From Protopterus annectens (taxonomy: Eukaryota > Chordata > Ceratodontiformes > Protopteridae), in assembly GCF_019279795.1 (NCBI RefSeq), contig NC_056730.1, positions 615,189,271 through 615,253,270 on the forward strand: a stretch of DNA of 64,000 nucleotides, given 5' to 3'. How positions within the stretch are numbered: position 1 is the first letter of the stretch; every line of letters begins with the position of its first letter. The notes under the pieces were generated by a model. That model was not told where the DNA came from and did not search any database. It saw nothing but the letters and a program-made list of their open reading frames with translations. Shown piece after piece: positions 23,119-34,112 of the stretch. Made by a program: the position numbers and the translations under genes.

Positions 23119-24030
23119 TCAGCACAAGGCCTCCCTATCATGGTAAGGTTTCATCATATTAACATGGTACAATTTGTGCCCCTGCCATCTGCCTAGCACC
23201 TCCACCATGTAGTTAACATCACTTGACACCTTGTAGGGTCCCTCCCAAGCTGCCTGCAACTTGTTGTGTCTGACAGGAATAAGAACCATCACCTGCTGCC
23301 CTACAGCATACTCTCTAGCTCGAGCATTCCTGTCATACCACACCTTTTTCTGTTGTTGGGCTTCTGCCAGGTTCTCCTGGGCCAGGCCCATGAGTTCCCT
23401 GAGCCTTGTCCTGAGGTTCAGGACATATGCCACAACAGACTCCTTGTGAGACTCACACTCACCTTCCCACTCATCTCGAATTAAATATAGAGGTCCCCTC
23501 ACCCTATGCCCATACAGTAACTCAAAGGGTGAAAAACCTGTGGATTCCTGGGGAGCCTCTCTGTAAGCACACAACAGATAGGGCAACTATTTGTCCCACT
23601 CCCTCTTAAACTGATCTGCAAATGCCCATAGCTTGGATTTGATTGTAGAGTTTAGCCTCTCAACAAAACCATTAGTCTGGGGATGGTAGGGGGTAGTTTT
23701 CATGTGCTTCACCCCACAGGACTTCCACAGACAAGCAAGCAGGTCTGACATAAAATTGGCACCTCTGTCAGACAGTATTTCCTTTGGGAAAGCTATGTCC
23801 TGCAGTACCCTGTTACATCTCTGGAAATTCCAGGCCAATAGAAGTTTTGCATAATATGCCTCTTTGTACATTTTATACCACATAACCTGCCAAGGGAATA
23901 TCATGGACTATGGCTAGAAGCGCCAGAAGGTAAGCTCTAGGCACTACCAACTACTGTACTCTCTCACCTTCTAGCCCTCCCTCAGGGGTCCACTCTCTGT
24001 ACAGTAACCCTTTGTTCCAGTATACAGTTT
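23119..24030 (-). pseudogene. gypsy integrase, internally deleted
   Basis: The N-terminal part (about 23,905-24,020) has a 'LYREWTPEGG' and 'HDIPLAG' region resembling the zinc-binding entry of Gmr1-like integrases. The catalytic core survives only from IAFPKEILSDRGANFM (second catalytic Asp) through YHPQTNGFVERLN (catalytic Glu). The stretch that should hold the Cys pair and the first Asp appears to be missing, so a deletion of roughly 100 residues is inferred. The C-terminal region continues to 23,119 (GYHR-type LYGHRVRGPLY and YKVSSDVNYMVEVLG). Confidence 0.82.
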
Positions 24031-24439
24031 CCCCCTTCCCTTGAGAATCAGATGCCTCCCTAGTTACCTGCCTCACACCTTGCAATGTTGGTCTGAGAGC
24101 TGAGCCTGTCTCGAGTCCCATCTGGTAACCCTTCCCAGCTCCCCTTCCACAGGAAGTCTGGCATTCTTTGACAGCGGTGCCTCACTGTCAGCCTGGGTAC
24201 TACTACTCACCTCTAACTTTGCAGTCACTTTGTCCAAGGGACCATCAGTCCCCACAAGCAGCTGTGGCTCACATTCAGTCTCACTGCTACCGTGTAGCTC
24301 GCTCCCTGAAGTAACCACCTCAGCAGTTGTGGCTGCAAGTATGCAGTCTGTCTGGGTCTCCCCCAGGCTACCAGACCCACATGCTTGTCTCCTAGCCTCA
24401 CTGCATGTAACTGCATAAGTACATAGTACTGCCTAATCC

Positions 24440-25229
24440 AAATCCTTCCCTCTCAGGACATCTGCAGGATGGTAGTTCCATATCCCTGTTGTCTCAAGAC
24501 AACCCACTGTTGGGATTTTGTTTTTCCCACTTACTGGCTCCCTCACCTTTGGTTCCCCACCTTGCCTCCATGGACATCTGTATGCCACATGGCCCCACTG
24601 GTTGCATTCAAAACATTTAACCCTAGCTCCTGGATGTGTACCTGGACTAGTGGCTTCCCCTGTTACTGGTGGATTCTGTTGGGGCAGTCTGTGCTGCCCA
24701 CCATGGGTTCCTTAGTCCATCAGCAGTACTGGGGGTCCCTTTCCTGTGCAGGGCTGCCCTGCTGGCCAGGTATAGGTCTCCCTTCTTCCCCAACTCCTCT
24801 AAAGTAGCACACTGTCGATCAGCCAACCAGATCCTCCTGTCCTCAGGCAAAGTGCTAAGGGCTTGTTCCCTTACCAAAAGGTCTGCCAGACCTTTGCAAG
24901 TGGTGACCTGACATCCACTCACCCAGCTATGAAAATAAGTGCTCAGTTCAACAACATATTTACATACATTTTCATCTGTCTTGCGTCTATGCTCATGAAC
25001 CTTTTTCCTATACATTTCACGTGTTAGCTTAAAACATTCTAATAAATGTCTTTTTGCAGTGGTATAATCAAAACAGTCAGTGTCATGCATTTTTGCTCAA
25101 GAAGTTACAGCTTTGCCATGGAGTAAGGGGGTCAGGAACCATAACCAGAGCCCTTGGTCAACTTCATACTGTTTACATACCCGCTCAAACATATGAAATA
25201 AGCTAGCAAAATTATCCCCCTCATCATAA
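24440..25229 (-). pseudogene. gypsy gag with SCAN-like domain and CCHC zinc knuckle
   Basis: The coding frame starts directly at the truncated LTR (25,229), without a leader, as NFASLFHMFERVCKQYE. It passes an in-frame TGA (25,097-25,099) and includes a helical segment around 24,800-25,020 (YRKKVHEHRRKTDE, then ADLLVREQALSTLPED) that resembles the SCAN fold. SCAN domains are known to derive from Gmr1-like gags. A canonical zinc knuckle CX2CX4HX4C (CFECNQWGHVAYRC) lies at 24,574-24,615 in the minus strand. The frames between are shifted. Confidence 0.82.
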
Positions 25230-25684
25230 CACCTGGTCTGAGTTATCAGGCCACAAACTGCATTATTTAGCAATCTAACACCTATTCAGAAACTTGCAAC
25301 AATACAAGGCATTTCACATATACATTCTAGCAGAAACTAGAGCAATAAAGCACCTTCCACATCTAAATTCTGGACATAAACTTTAGCCTTAAAACAATGA
25401 GCATGAAACCTTCATCCAGACACACTGGAATCGACTTGTAAAACATTAAAGAGATTCATAAGATCTTTTCAATTTCAAAAGACACATTTGAAATACTTGG
25501 CTTGGTTTTCCTTACAGCAGTTGGCAATGTTGCAACAATCTTGAAGTTCACATTTTACAGTGTTTTCTTACAGTTAAAAACACAAGCCTGTATTTTACAT
25601 TTACTTATACAGTTGATAGAGTTATGTATCAAATTCTATTTGACTAGGCTTGCAACCTTCACCCATCTCTCCCCAATCGTCACA
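25230..25684 (-). repeat. truncated 5' LTR of the gypsy element
   Basis: About 455 bp match 21,131-21,586 closely. Homology stops at 25,230 and gag coding sequence follows directly. The missing pieces are the 3' two-thirds of this LTR, the primer-binding site and the gag start. A short shared string (acctggtctga in the LTR; acacctgg at the gag side) may have mediated the deletion. Confidence 0.8.
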
Positions 25685-26640
25685 GGGAACATTGCTGATT
25701 ATATTAGAAAGAATTGATAGAGTAGGTGGAGTAATAAGTAGTTATGTATTGAGGCTTTTAGCAGATCTGTTAAGAGGGTGATTGGGTATTGGAGTGTGAT
25801 AGGGTAATTAGGGTGGTGGGAGGTGGTATTTGGCAACTGAGAGGTGTGGTCTATGGCTATAAGTCAAACTGAAATGGAGGTGGATGGATATGCAGTAGGG
25901 TAGTGGAGCAGAGTGGATAGAACCAAGGACAGCTGACTGAGCAAGTAAGCTATAGAAACAATCAGTCAGGCTCTTACTTTAGAGGTCTGACTGTATTAGG
26001 TAGCTAGGAATAAACAATTTTAACAAGTTTTCCTGCTTAAGATAGTCCTATTGGACTTGTAACAAATTATACAAAAAGGGCTGAAAACTACAGTGTTTAG
26101 TTAAACTAATGGCAGGAGAGGCTGTTGAAATGACTAGAAGGGCAGTCCATGGGGTAGAAAGGAAAGGCTGATAGAAACAACTCATGGAATGTGCAAGTAG
26201 CCATTTAACAAGTGATAGGATATAATGAGAGTCTATTTTAAACATACATTGATTGTAGAGCAGTCCGGATACTCAGGGTTTAGAGTCCTTGCTTAGGGAG
26301 TACACAAAGAGTTCCAACCAGTTACTGCTGGGTCCTCTGCTGGTGGTTCCTTGGACAGGGCTGTCTAACCTCTGGGAAACAAATTAGATATAAGGTGAGG
26401 GGATAGAACTGAAAAAATGGATTCACATTAACAAGAGCCTATAGTGGGCAGTGGTGAGGTGGAGGTAGGCTATGGTGGAGAGAATGCTACGGAAGAATAA
26501 TATAAATAATATGTAGTAACTAATGGGAATTGGAGAGATGTAGGTAGAGGCAGGGTGGGTGAAAGAGTATAGAGGGGAGAGGGAGACAGGTAGTTCACCA
26601 GATATGTGTGCAGATCATTTGGTAGAGAGTGAAAAATGAC
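25685..26640 (-). mobile_element. LINE B copy 1, 5' region
   Basis: This continues LINE B beyond the gypsy insertion. It is closely similar to 49,801-50,654 plus 58,656-58,770. No long frame survives. It ends near 26,640, where PLE sequence begins. Confidence 0.75.
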
Positions 26641-27439
26641 TCACCAAACAGTCCAAAACCATAAAACAACAAAAAATCCAGATCCACTCAATCCAGTGCA
26701 GGAAAACACACAATTTAATGAATGCTTCACTTCTCTCTAGCGTTTTGGCAAGAATGTCTTCCAGGAGTATAATATTCAGAAACTAGAATAAAGTATATAT
26801 ACACAATATAAACCCATTAAAAATTAATCAATTAAACAATCATTCAATAAAACCTTTATCTAAAGATAAATAAGCACAAATACCATCTATTAAATCAAAG
26901 GTTTCCATGTGCATTCTGAATTTAGCCCCAAAGGGCTTAAAGTGCCATATTTTAAAATATAGATACTTTCTTTATATAACAACTTATTTTTAACATTTAA
27001 ATCACCAGTGTTTAAAAAAACTTGTTCCAAGATACTAGCCTTAAGTAACACTGGGTTACTATTATGAAAGTTTTGTAAATGTACAGCAATAGGGCTAGTT
27101 ACTTTTTCTACACTAATGTCCCTGATGTGCTCCTGCAGTCTGATCTTGAAAGGTGTTTTAGTTTCTCCTATATAAAAGAGACTGCAGGGATATCTCAAGA
27201 CATAAATCACATTTGGTGTACAACAGTTGTAACTTCATTTAGAATTAAAACTAATCCCATTAATATAACTAAAAAAATCTACCACATAATCACATACAGA
27301 ACATTTAGTACAGACACTCGTTCCTAAAACAATAACTTCTTTATGTAAATTTTCTACCGTTTTTATAAATTTATTGTGAACTATTATATCCTGTATATTT
27401 CTACCTCTGTTAAAAGAAAAAATAGGATATATACATAAG
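26641..27439 (-). pseudogene. Penelope-like element 2, 3' part with GIY-YIG endonuclease
   Basis: On the minus strand the frame 27,210-26,890 reads MIYVLRYPCSLFYIGETKTPF, the GIY-YIG endonuclease signature of PLEs (here VIYVL and FYIG), with the downstream RLQEH block. Immediately upstream lies a Cys-rich linker (TSVCTKCSVCDY, about 27,290-27,330) typical of PLEs, and before that 'SFNRGRN' at the end of the RT/thumb. A stop separates linker and endonuclease. The upstream RT half is found at 47,609-49,548; the Harbinger insertion separates the two. Confidence 0.88.
26722..26774 (-). ncRNA. degenerate hammerhead-like motif in PLE 2
   Basis: On the minus strand, CCUGGAAGACAUUCUUGCC is followed by AAAACGCU. 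This fits the stem II and GAAA side of the hammerhead-like motif known from PLE termini, but the CUGAUGA core is altered and stem I is not visible. Weak on its own; supported by the clearer case in PLE 1. Confidence 0.35.
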
Positions 27440-27455
27440 CCCCCAGATTTACTAA

Positions 27456-27557
27456 ACTTCTGTGCAAGACTAGCTTAATCCTGCACAGAAGTGCCCATTT
27501 AGGAGCAGGATGGCAGCACGCCATGCATATTAATAAGGCATGCTGCCCAAGCTCCTA
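27456..27557. repeat. subterminal hairpins, left end of Harbinger
   Basis: A perfect 11-bp inverted repeat (ACTTCTGTGCA at 27,456-27,466, complement at 27,482-27,492) is followed by a second foldback with outer arms TAGGAGC (27,500-27,506) and GCTCCTA (27,551-27,557) and inner GGCAGCA/TGCTGCC arms. Subterminal palindromes are common transposase-binding or structural features of Harbinger and MITE ends. Confidence 0.75.
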
Positions 27558-27884
27558 GGCTTACACAGAGCATGTAAGAGTGCAGAGGGCATTTCTGAGA
27601 GCAGAGCTCTCAGAATAAACATTCCCCTGCAATGTAGAACAGCAGAAAGGGATAAGGGATGAGCGAGACCACTCATAGGTGTCCACATATCCTCACCAAC
27701 AGTCCTCTATGTGTACAACAATAACATTACATATAAATAAAATGAAGAAACCCTTTTATTTTTCTTTAAAAATCTGATTAAAGTTAACCGTAAGTATGCG
27801 GGTGTGCCCATCACTTAGCTATGGTTAAAGCAGCTTAAAAGGCTGAAGAGGATAACAAGGAATTTATATGCAAATGAAGCACCA

Positions 27885-27953
27885 GAGCAATAGTGTAGTG
27901 GGCAGAGCATTCACCTTATGAGCAAACATTCCTAGTTCGAGTCCCACTACAGG
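27885..27953 (+). repeat. tRNA-like sequence, probable SINE head
   Basis: An A-box-like TAGTGTAGTGGGCAG (from 27,891) and a B-box AGTTCGAGTCC (27,934-27,944) have tRNA-like spacing. There is no convincing cloverleaf or acceptor stem, so I read it as a SINE promoter remnant rather than a tRNA gene. Confidence 0.5.
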
Positions 27954-28138
27954 AACTTCCATTTTCCATGGCAAAGCATGTGATGACCAATATTTTTATT
28001 GCAAAACCCACTAAATAACATATATTTATGAACTGGAGTACTGCAGGAAATGCACATGTGAAGTGTTAGTGTCATAATGAATAAGGCACTAGTAAGCAGG
28101 TTTAAGCACAAAGAAGCAGTAGTAAGCATATTTAAGCA

Positions 28139-28412
28139 CTAGTAAGTGGGATTAAGTGCGCTTGCACTGGGATAAGCAATGCCTACACTGGCTAAGCAAT
28201 TCTGAAGCTAACTCTCTGTAAGCAGATGTAACAGCAGGTTAGCAGTGCTTACCATTGCACAAACCTGCTTACAAGTGCTCAAAAGTGCCTTAATCACTCT
28301 GTATCCAATGGCCCTTGTTCTTCCCATCAACAAAATAACCAATCATGCTGGTCTTGAACCCAGGACCCTATACAGCATTGCCCCAGTAGTTATCCACCAA
28401 GCCATCACAGAA
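28139..28412 (-). repeat. SINE-like repeat, copy a, inside Harbinger
   Basis: Matches 32,716-33,020 over most of its length (shared 'agtgccttaatcactctgta' core). On the minus strand the right end shows an A-box-like TGGCTTGGTGG and a B-box-like GGTTCAAGACC about 35 bp apart, suggesting a tRNA-derived SINE reading leftward. Confidence 0.6.
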
Positions 28413-28894
28413 GTAAAGACAACTGAGGTAGTAGTAAACATGTGCTCACCATAGTATAACCTAACTGAACCTGTGAAAGACATCAGTATACAGTCATATG
28501 TGCCATAACCCACTACATAACATAAATATGTGAACTGGAGTACAGCAGTAAGCCCAGAAGTAAGGTGTAATTGTAATAGAGTGTTGAAGTCCCCAATAAA
28601 ACACAAGGACCCCACAGAGTGTGAGTACACATCAATCACGGATACTAGGCATACATATGAGGTGTAATGAATAATAACACAATGCCAAAAAGGCATTACA
28701 ATGAATGTGTAATGTAGGCAATGCTAGGCATTGCACAGGTCAGCTTAGGAAGTGTGAGCAATGTGTAGACCAGCTAACTCTTTGTGGCCAGTGGTATACC
28801 CCTTTAAACAATGCCAACCTTAGGTAAGCAGGTTTGTCCATAGCTTAGCCTTTTCAAAATCAGGCAATCACGGAAAAGTGCGGGAAATCAGCCC

Positions 28895-28901
28895 TATTTA
28901 A
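28895..28901 (+). promoter_or_regulatory. possible TATA-like box upstream of the Myb-like gene
   Basis: TATTTAA lies about 57 bp before the candidate start codon at 28,958. Position and sequence are plausible for a core promoter; nothing else supports it. Confidence 0.25.
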
Positions 28902-28957
28902 ACACAAGAGGCGAGAATACAGCTCATAACTGGTTGTAGCTCCCCCTTGCAGGCATT

Positions 28958-29420
28958 ATGGCAGTAAGGGGAGAAGTAGTGCACTTCCAGGCGCAGCGCT
29001 TCTGCATCCAGGATTCCAAGGTCATGGCAGGACTCCTAGTTAAAGACCATGCACAGAGACCGCTGCAGGGCCAGTACCAGGGCTCTCAATATAAGGCAGA
29101 GGCCTGGGACCATCTCAACAGTGACCTCACCAGTGACACTGGCATACCCAAACCGGTGAGCAGGTCAGGCACCACTATGCCAACCTGAAGTGGCAGAAGG
29201 GGGACCTCTTGGAGGAGTGGCTCCAAGAGGCTAGAGCATCAGGGGATGTTCCAGCCTTGTGTAAGTATCACCCCAGTATGTGTGTAATAAGTGCCAGCTC
29301 AGGTATATCATGGATAGGTATGGCTAAATGTTCCTCTTATGTCCCCCACAGCTGCAATGGAGTGGGCCACGAACCAGGATGCCCCCATCTGCCTCCTGGC
29401 GCGGTTGCGACACGAGGCAG
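28958..29420 (+). pseudogene. Harbinger Myb/SANT-like accessory protein, spliced and frameshifted
   Basis: Frame 28,958-29,160 begins MAVRGEVVHFQAQRF and holds a KAEAWDHLNSDL segment; a single frameshift near 29,155 moves to QVRHHYANLKWQKGDLLEEW (29,160-29,220). The spacing of RF, W and the (R)YxxLK helix matches the Myb/SANT-like domain of the second Harbinger protein, which carries the transposase to DNA. A clean intron is visible: donor TTGT|GTAAGT at about 29,260 and acceptor CCCCCACAG at about 29,351. The frame continues as AMEWATNQDAPICLLARL to a second donor GCAG|GTCAGT near 29,420. It is convergent with the transposase gene. Apart from the frameshift it is well preserved. Confidence 0.65.
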
Positions 29421-29639
29421 GTCAGTAATACTCATGCTTTTACTGTCAAAGGAAATAAAAATAAAAGTAGTAGTAAATTAATTGCTAGTATAAAACCTGT
29501 ATTGTTCAAGGCAAGTGCTGCATACACTAGAGAATATGGTAGAAAGAGTCTCATGTTGTTTGTATGGCAATAAAAGTGTAATATCCTGACAGAACAGGTC
29601 TAACTGCTGGACTGCATGTGTATATTCTGGTATCATATG

Positions 29640-31110
29640 GTAATGTAGATTTGCAATCATGTAATAGTACTGTAGTATTAAGCACGGTTACCCATACCAT
29701 GCACCATAAATTGAATGTGTAGGAATGCCTGTATATGACAGGCGTAATCCCCAGAGGCCATTTAGTACAACTGAGAGACACATAGACAGTAAACAGGGAA
29801 AATGCAGACAACAAAAACTGAATAGCGCATGCAACTAAGATGTGAACTGTTGTTTCTTTAGCACACACGGCCGCGGTTTGAATCCTGCCATTGGTAGTAG
29901 TAGTCTGCATACAGAATCATATCCCACAACTGTACAGATATGTCCAGAATGTCTATTAAAGTGGCCCATATCTAATGCCTATCAATGTGTCCCCATGGGA
30001 AATCAGTGAGATGATCCCAGACGTATAGGCAGCAAACAAGAAATACAACTGATTGACACACATCTATGACAACAAACCTGTCACACTAGCAACTCCCCAA
30101 TGCCTTATGTGACTAAGAAGCCACATATGTCCCATTTACACCCCCCAACTTGTTAAGCTGTGGTCAGAGTGTGTACAGTAACAGAGTGAGATGTATGTGC
30201 ATAATAGTAATGTGGAACCTGGTACTGTGTGTGGGAACATTCAGGTAGTGCTAATAAACATTCCTCCCACAGGTCTGTCAGATACCAACACTGTGCCCAG
30301 AAATACAAGAATGATATGTAGTTGCTCTGAATAATGAGGTATTACACATCACTGTCATCCAAACTGTCCTACAACATATAACTGTCTAGGAATTTGGTAT
30401 AAGAGTGCTGTTATGCAAGGTCAGAATGCATAAGCACAGGGGATTAATAAGACAGAAATCAGATTGGAGATATACAGCAATATCAATATAGCAGACACAA
30501 CTGTGATGGGCAGTGTTTAAGTTGTAGCAGACACAGCCATGATCTGAATCCTGTGAGTAGAATTAGACTGCATACATATCCATACCCCACAACTGTACAC
30601 ATGAGGCCAGAATGTCCAGTATATGTGCCCATATCTGTTGCCTCTCCCCCTGTCCCCCTGGTAAGTCTGTGGGATGATCCCAGATGTGTAGCCAGCAAAC
30701 AGGGAATACAAGTGATAGTCAACCATCATCTGAACACACCTGTCACTGTAGCAACCCCCAAAACTGTTAGGAGAGTAATATTTCAAGTATGGCCTATCTA
30801 CACTCCCATGTTGTCAAGCTGTGACCAGAGTGTGTACAGTAACAGAGGGAGATGTATGTCCATAATACTGATGTGTAATATGGAACCTTGTGCGGCAACA
30901 GTCAGGTAGTGCTAACAAACATTGCCCCCACAGGTACATTGGATACGAACACTGTGCTGAGAAATACAGACCAATATAACCTGTACTGGTACCATCCACC
31001 CTGGTATTGTAGGGGATTGTGAGTGTTGCAGTTTCTCTGAATAATAAAGTATCACTGGTCACTGTCACCCACACTGTGCTACATAATATAACTGTGTAGG
31101 AAAGCATGTA
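29640..31110. repeat. tandem duplication with period of about 660 bp
   Basis: Two diverged units run in the same order. 'accccacaactgtaca' at about 29,930 recurs at 30,586, and 'cagtaacagagngagatgta' at about 30,178 recurs at 30,838. The following 'caggtagtgcta' and 'actctgaataat'-type blocks also recur. Each unit carries a degenerate GGTTTGAATCC- or GATCTGAATCC-like B-box. No coding sequence. Confidence 0.75.
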
Positions 31111-32715
31111 TATGTGTGTGTCAGGTCACTAAAGTGGAAGATGGCTATAGTCTAGATATGTCCAGGCACACCAGCATGTGGTAAACACATGACCAGAGTC
31201 TGTGCAGAAGGAGTTGGATAACATAGTGCAAAACATCAACCCAGACTGCAGGAGTATGTGTACAAATATTTATTCGGTGTTAACAAACATTCCCACCATG
31301 GGTATAGCAGGTAAGAGGTGTATACTGCAGGTAAAACCAGTTCATATGTAATGATGTTGAAGCCATATCAGTGTCTAATATAGGTCTATAGGGTAGTGTA
31401 GTAAGACTTGTAAGGTACAGATAACAGCACTGACTAGGAAAGTAATGTGGAGTACAGGAATATACTGCTTGTTAATTTACATCTGCCCCCCCTACCTTAT
31501 CTCCAACAATAATCAACATACCCACCCCAACTGGAATGTACTAACTCTGATACTGTTCAATTATTTGTTAATATTTTAATGGCTCCATGCATGTGCCATA
31601 TTGAATTATTCCAACATTGTTGGCATGGTGCCATCAACGTACCTGCATGCTGTTCTTATTACCACTGTGGTCCCATATATGCATGTGTTTTACTTGCTAT
31701 GCAACTGTTCCGTATCTGGTGTCTGGGTTGATGGGGATATCTATGCATGCTGTTATACCTAACCCTGGAATGTGTTGACTATTACTAATCCATAAATGAT
31801 GTTGGAATCAAAACACTATAGCACGCTTCAGAAGGCCGGTCCCAGTGAACCCACCTGTCCCACCTCAGCTGGCCAAGGCACCAGCATGTCTGGGGCCCAA
31901 ACTGGCACCTCCCTGTCCATTGGATCTGCACCACCTTCAGGTGAAACCACCTCAGGGGATGGGGCTTGCCTCCCCCTGGGAGTGGGCGCGGACAGGCACT
32001 TATCACCCGTTGCCAGGTCAGGTCGTGGGGTGTTGAGTGATCAATGAGCAGGTCGGTGATCTTCTATGCCAGCTCGAAGGCCGCATGTCATGATTAGAGG
32101 GTCAGCCTGGCTCTGCGACTCAGCCCCAAGCACAGCCACCTTTGAGGCTGTGAAGGTGCAGTGATGAATGCCCTTGGGTGGGAATCTCAATCCCACTGTT
32201 ACCACTAGGGGGGTTGTGGGCTTCAGATATCCCAACACCCCTCCCCATCATGGTGTTTACCTCCCGCATGTGTCATATACTGCCCCTGTATGCATCTTGT
32301 GTTTCGTGTCTGTTACCCTACCCAACCAACCTCCCCAAATATACCTACTACCCCTTCCCAACATCCCACTCTCACCTGAAGAAAAAAAAAAGGGCAATCT
32401 GTTCCCACAAAAAAAATCATGCCCCATACATAGCTGTCCATTTCACACAAGTGTCCACTGGACACATTTAATCCGGTCTAATTGGCAGCACAACTTATTA
32501 TTGTTGTTCTCACCTCTCTCTCAGGGGGTTGAGTGTCCAAATCTACCTCCAAATTCAGAGAATATGCACAGCTGTTGCTGTAGAAGAAATGAGCAGCTAT
32601 GGACCTTCCCCACACCCTTCCTGCGCATCCCTAGCTATTTTCCCTACTGTTTTTCCCTCTTTGTGCCCCTTTTTCACCACTTTCCTTTTCTTTTAAAGAA
32701 ATTATCGCAGGGGTA
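31111..32715. other. Harbinger interior, one low-complexity frame
   Basis: Mostly unassigned. Overlapping open frames at 31,796-32,047 are Pro/Ser/Gly-rich and GC-richer than the surroundings. They could be a distal exon of the Myb-like gene, whose C-terminus is often low-complexity, but I could not join the phases from the exon ending near 29,420. Treat as unproven. Confidence 0.35.
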
Positions 32716-33020
32716 AGCGGGACTATGCACTTTTAAGCAGCAGTAATTGGGTCTAAGCCTGTTTGCGCAGGGTTAAGCACTGCCTACACAGATTAAGCAA
32801 TTTAGAAGCTAACTGAATATAAGAAACTGTGACCGGAATTTAACAGTGTTTACCTCTGCACAAACACGCGCAAACCTGCTTACAACTGCTTTAAAGTGCC
32901 TTAATCACTCTGTATCCAACGGCCTGTTTTCTGCCCAGCAACAAAATAAACAGTGTCTGCAAGGCTTGAACCCAAGACCCTACACACAATAGACAAAGCG
33001 ATTTACCACTAAGTCATGCC
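32716..33020 (-). repeat. SINE-like repeat, copy b, inside Harbinger
   Basis: Second copy of the repeat at 28,139-28,412. On the minus strand an A-box-like TGACTTAGTGG and a B-box-like GGTTCAAGCC are visible near 32,968-33,018. Confidence 0.6.
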
Positions 33021-33136
33021 AAACACACATAAATCTGATGTTTTCAGAAACATATCATCCAGCCCAGTCATGCAACAGTACAGAAAATGTATACCAACAT
33101 CTAGATGTGGTGTGTAAATATATTAATATCTAAATT

Positions 33137-33159
33137 GACACAAGATATCTATATATATA

Positions 33160-33194
<35 letters not shown>

Positions 33195-33217
33195 TTAGAA
33201 CTATATACATATATGTA

Positions 33218-33265
<48 letters not shown>

Positions 33266-33370
33266 TATATATATATATATAAACATATATACATGCAAAT
33301 GCCTACATCAACACATATATATGTCTACACCTATATGTCTACATATATACAGCAAGTTACATATATGTAA

Positions 33371-33429
<59 letters not shown>

Positions 33430-33440
33430 CATATATATAC

Positions 33441-33487
<47 letters not shown>

Positions 33488-33517
33488 GGTATATACGGAC
33501 ATAGTTATTTATATATA

Positions 33518-33578
<61 letters not shown>

Positions 33579-33962
33579 ATTTAGGTATATATGGACATAC
33601 ATGTGTAGATATCAATGGGAGAATAACTAAATCATAAATGTCCACATGCACCATTAATGGGGTTGAGAGGCCCCAAACAATATACGTCTTGTACGAATCA
33701 GTATACCCACCCCCCCACAGCCAAACACATCTGCTCGCAATACACTACCAAGTGTTGCATATCCCATAACCAGGTCCTCATACATCATGGGCACAAGATG
33801 TTAACAGTACTACATCCCAAATGTATGATGTCAGGCTGGTATTGGTAACATATCATGCAGTACAGTCTGGCTCCTACAGGAAATGTAAAAGTGCAAACTA
33901 GCAGCATCCCCAGGATACATATACACAGACACATATATCACATATATGCAGATACAGATATA

Positions 33963-34012
<50 letters not shown>

Positions 34013-34034
34013 TATATATATATATTTTTTTCAC

Positions 34035-34109
<75 letters not shown>

Positions 34110-34112
34110 TAC
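33137..34112. repeat. TA-rich microsatellite tract
   Basis: Blocks of (TA)n interrupted by ATATAC and ATGTATA variants, mainly 33,149-33,590 and 33,964-34,104. Long Tyr/Ile-rich frames on both strands are artefacts. Together with 'catatatgt' palindromes it is strongly self-complementary. Confidence 0.95.

Larger units (their letters stand above)
20149..25684 (-). mobile_element. Gmr1-like Ty3/gypsy LTR retrotransposon
   Basis: The element begins TG (TGTGATGACC) and ends CA (ATCGTCACA), with a perfect 5-bp target duplication GGGAA at 20,144-20,148 and 25,685-25,689. On the minus strand the order is 5' LTR (truncated), gag with a CCHC knuckle, integrase, RT, RNase H, polypurine tract, 3' LTR. 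Integrase upstream of RT is the diagnostic order of Gmr1-like elements, and the gag looks SCAN-like, which fits that lineage. It sits in LINE B copy 1 and is defective in every major domain. Confidence 0.9.

Noticed and set aside
24469-24807. 112-codon plus-strand frame rich in Trp, Pro and Cys
   Set aside because: Antisense shadow of the gypsy gag, which has the zinc knuckle on the minus strand.
27885-27953. A true tRNA gene
   Set aside because: A- and B-box-like motifs exist but no acceptor stem or clean cloverleaf; a SINE head fits better.
32168-32716. 182-codon plus-strand frame as an extra Harbinger gene
   Set aside because: Low-complexity Pro/Ser/Phe-rich content, no domain, no splice phase that joins it to the Myb-like gene.
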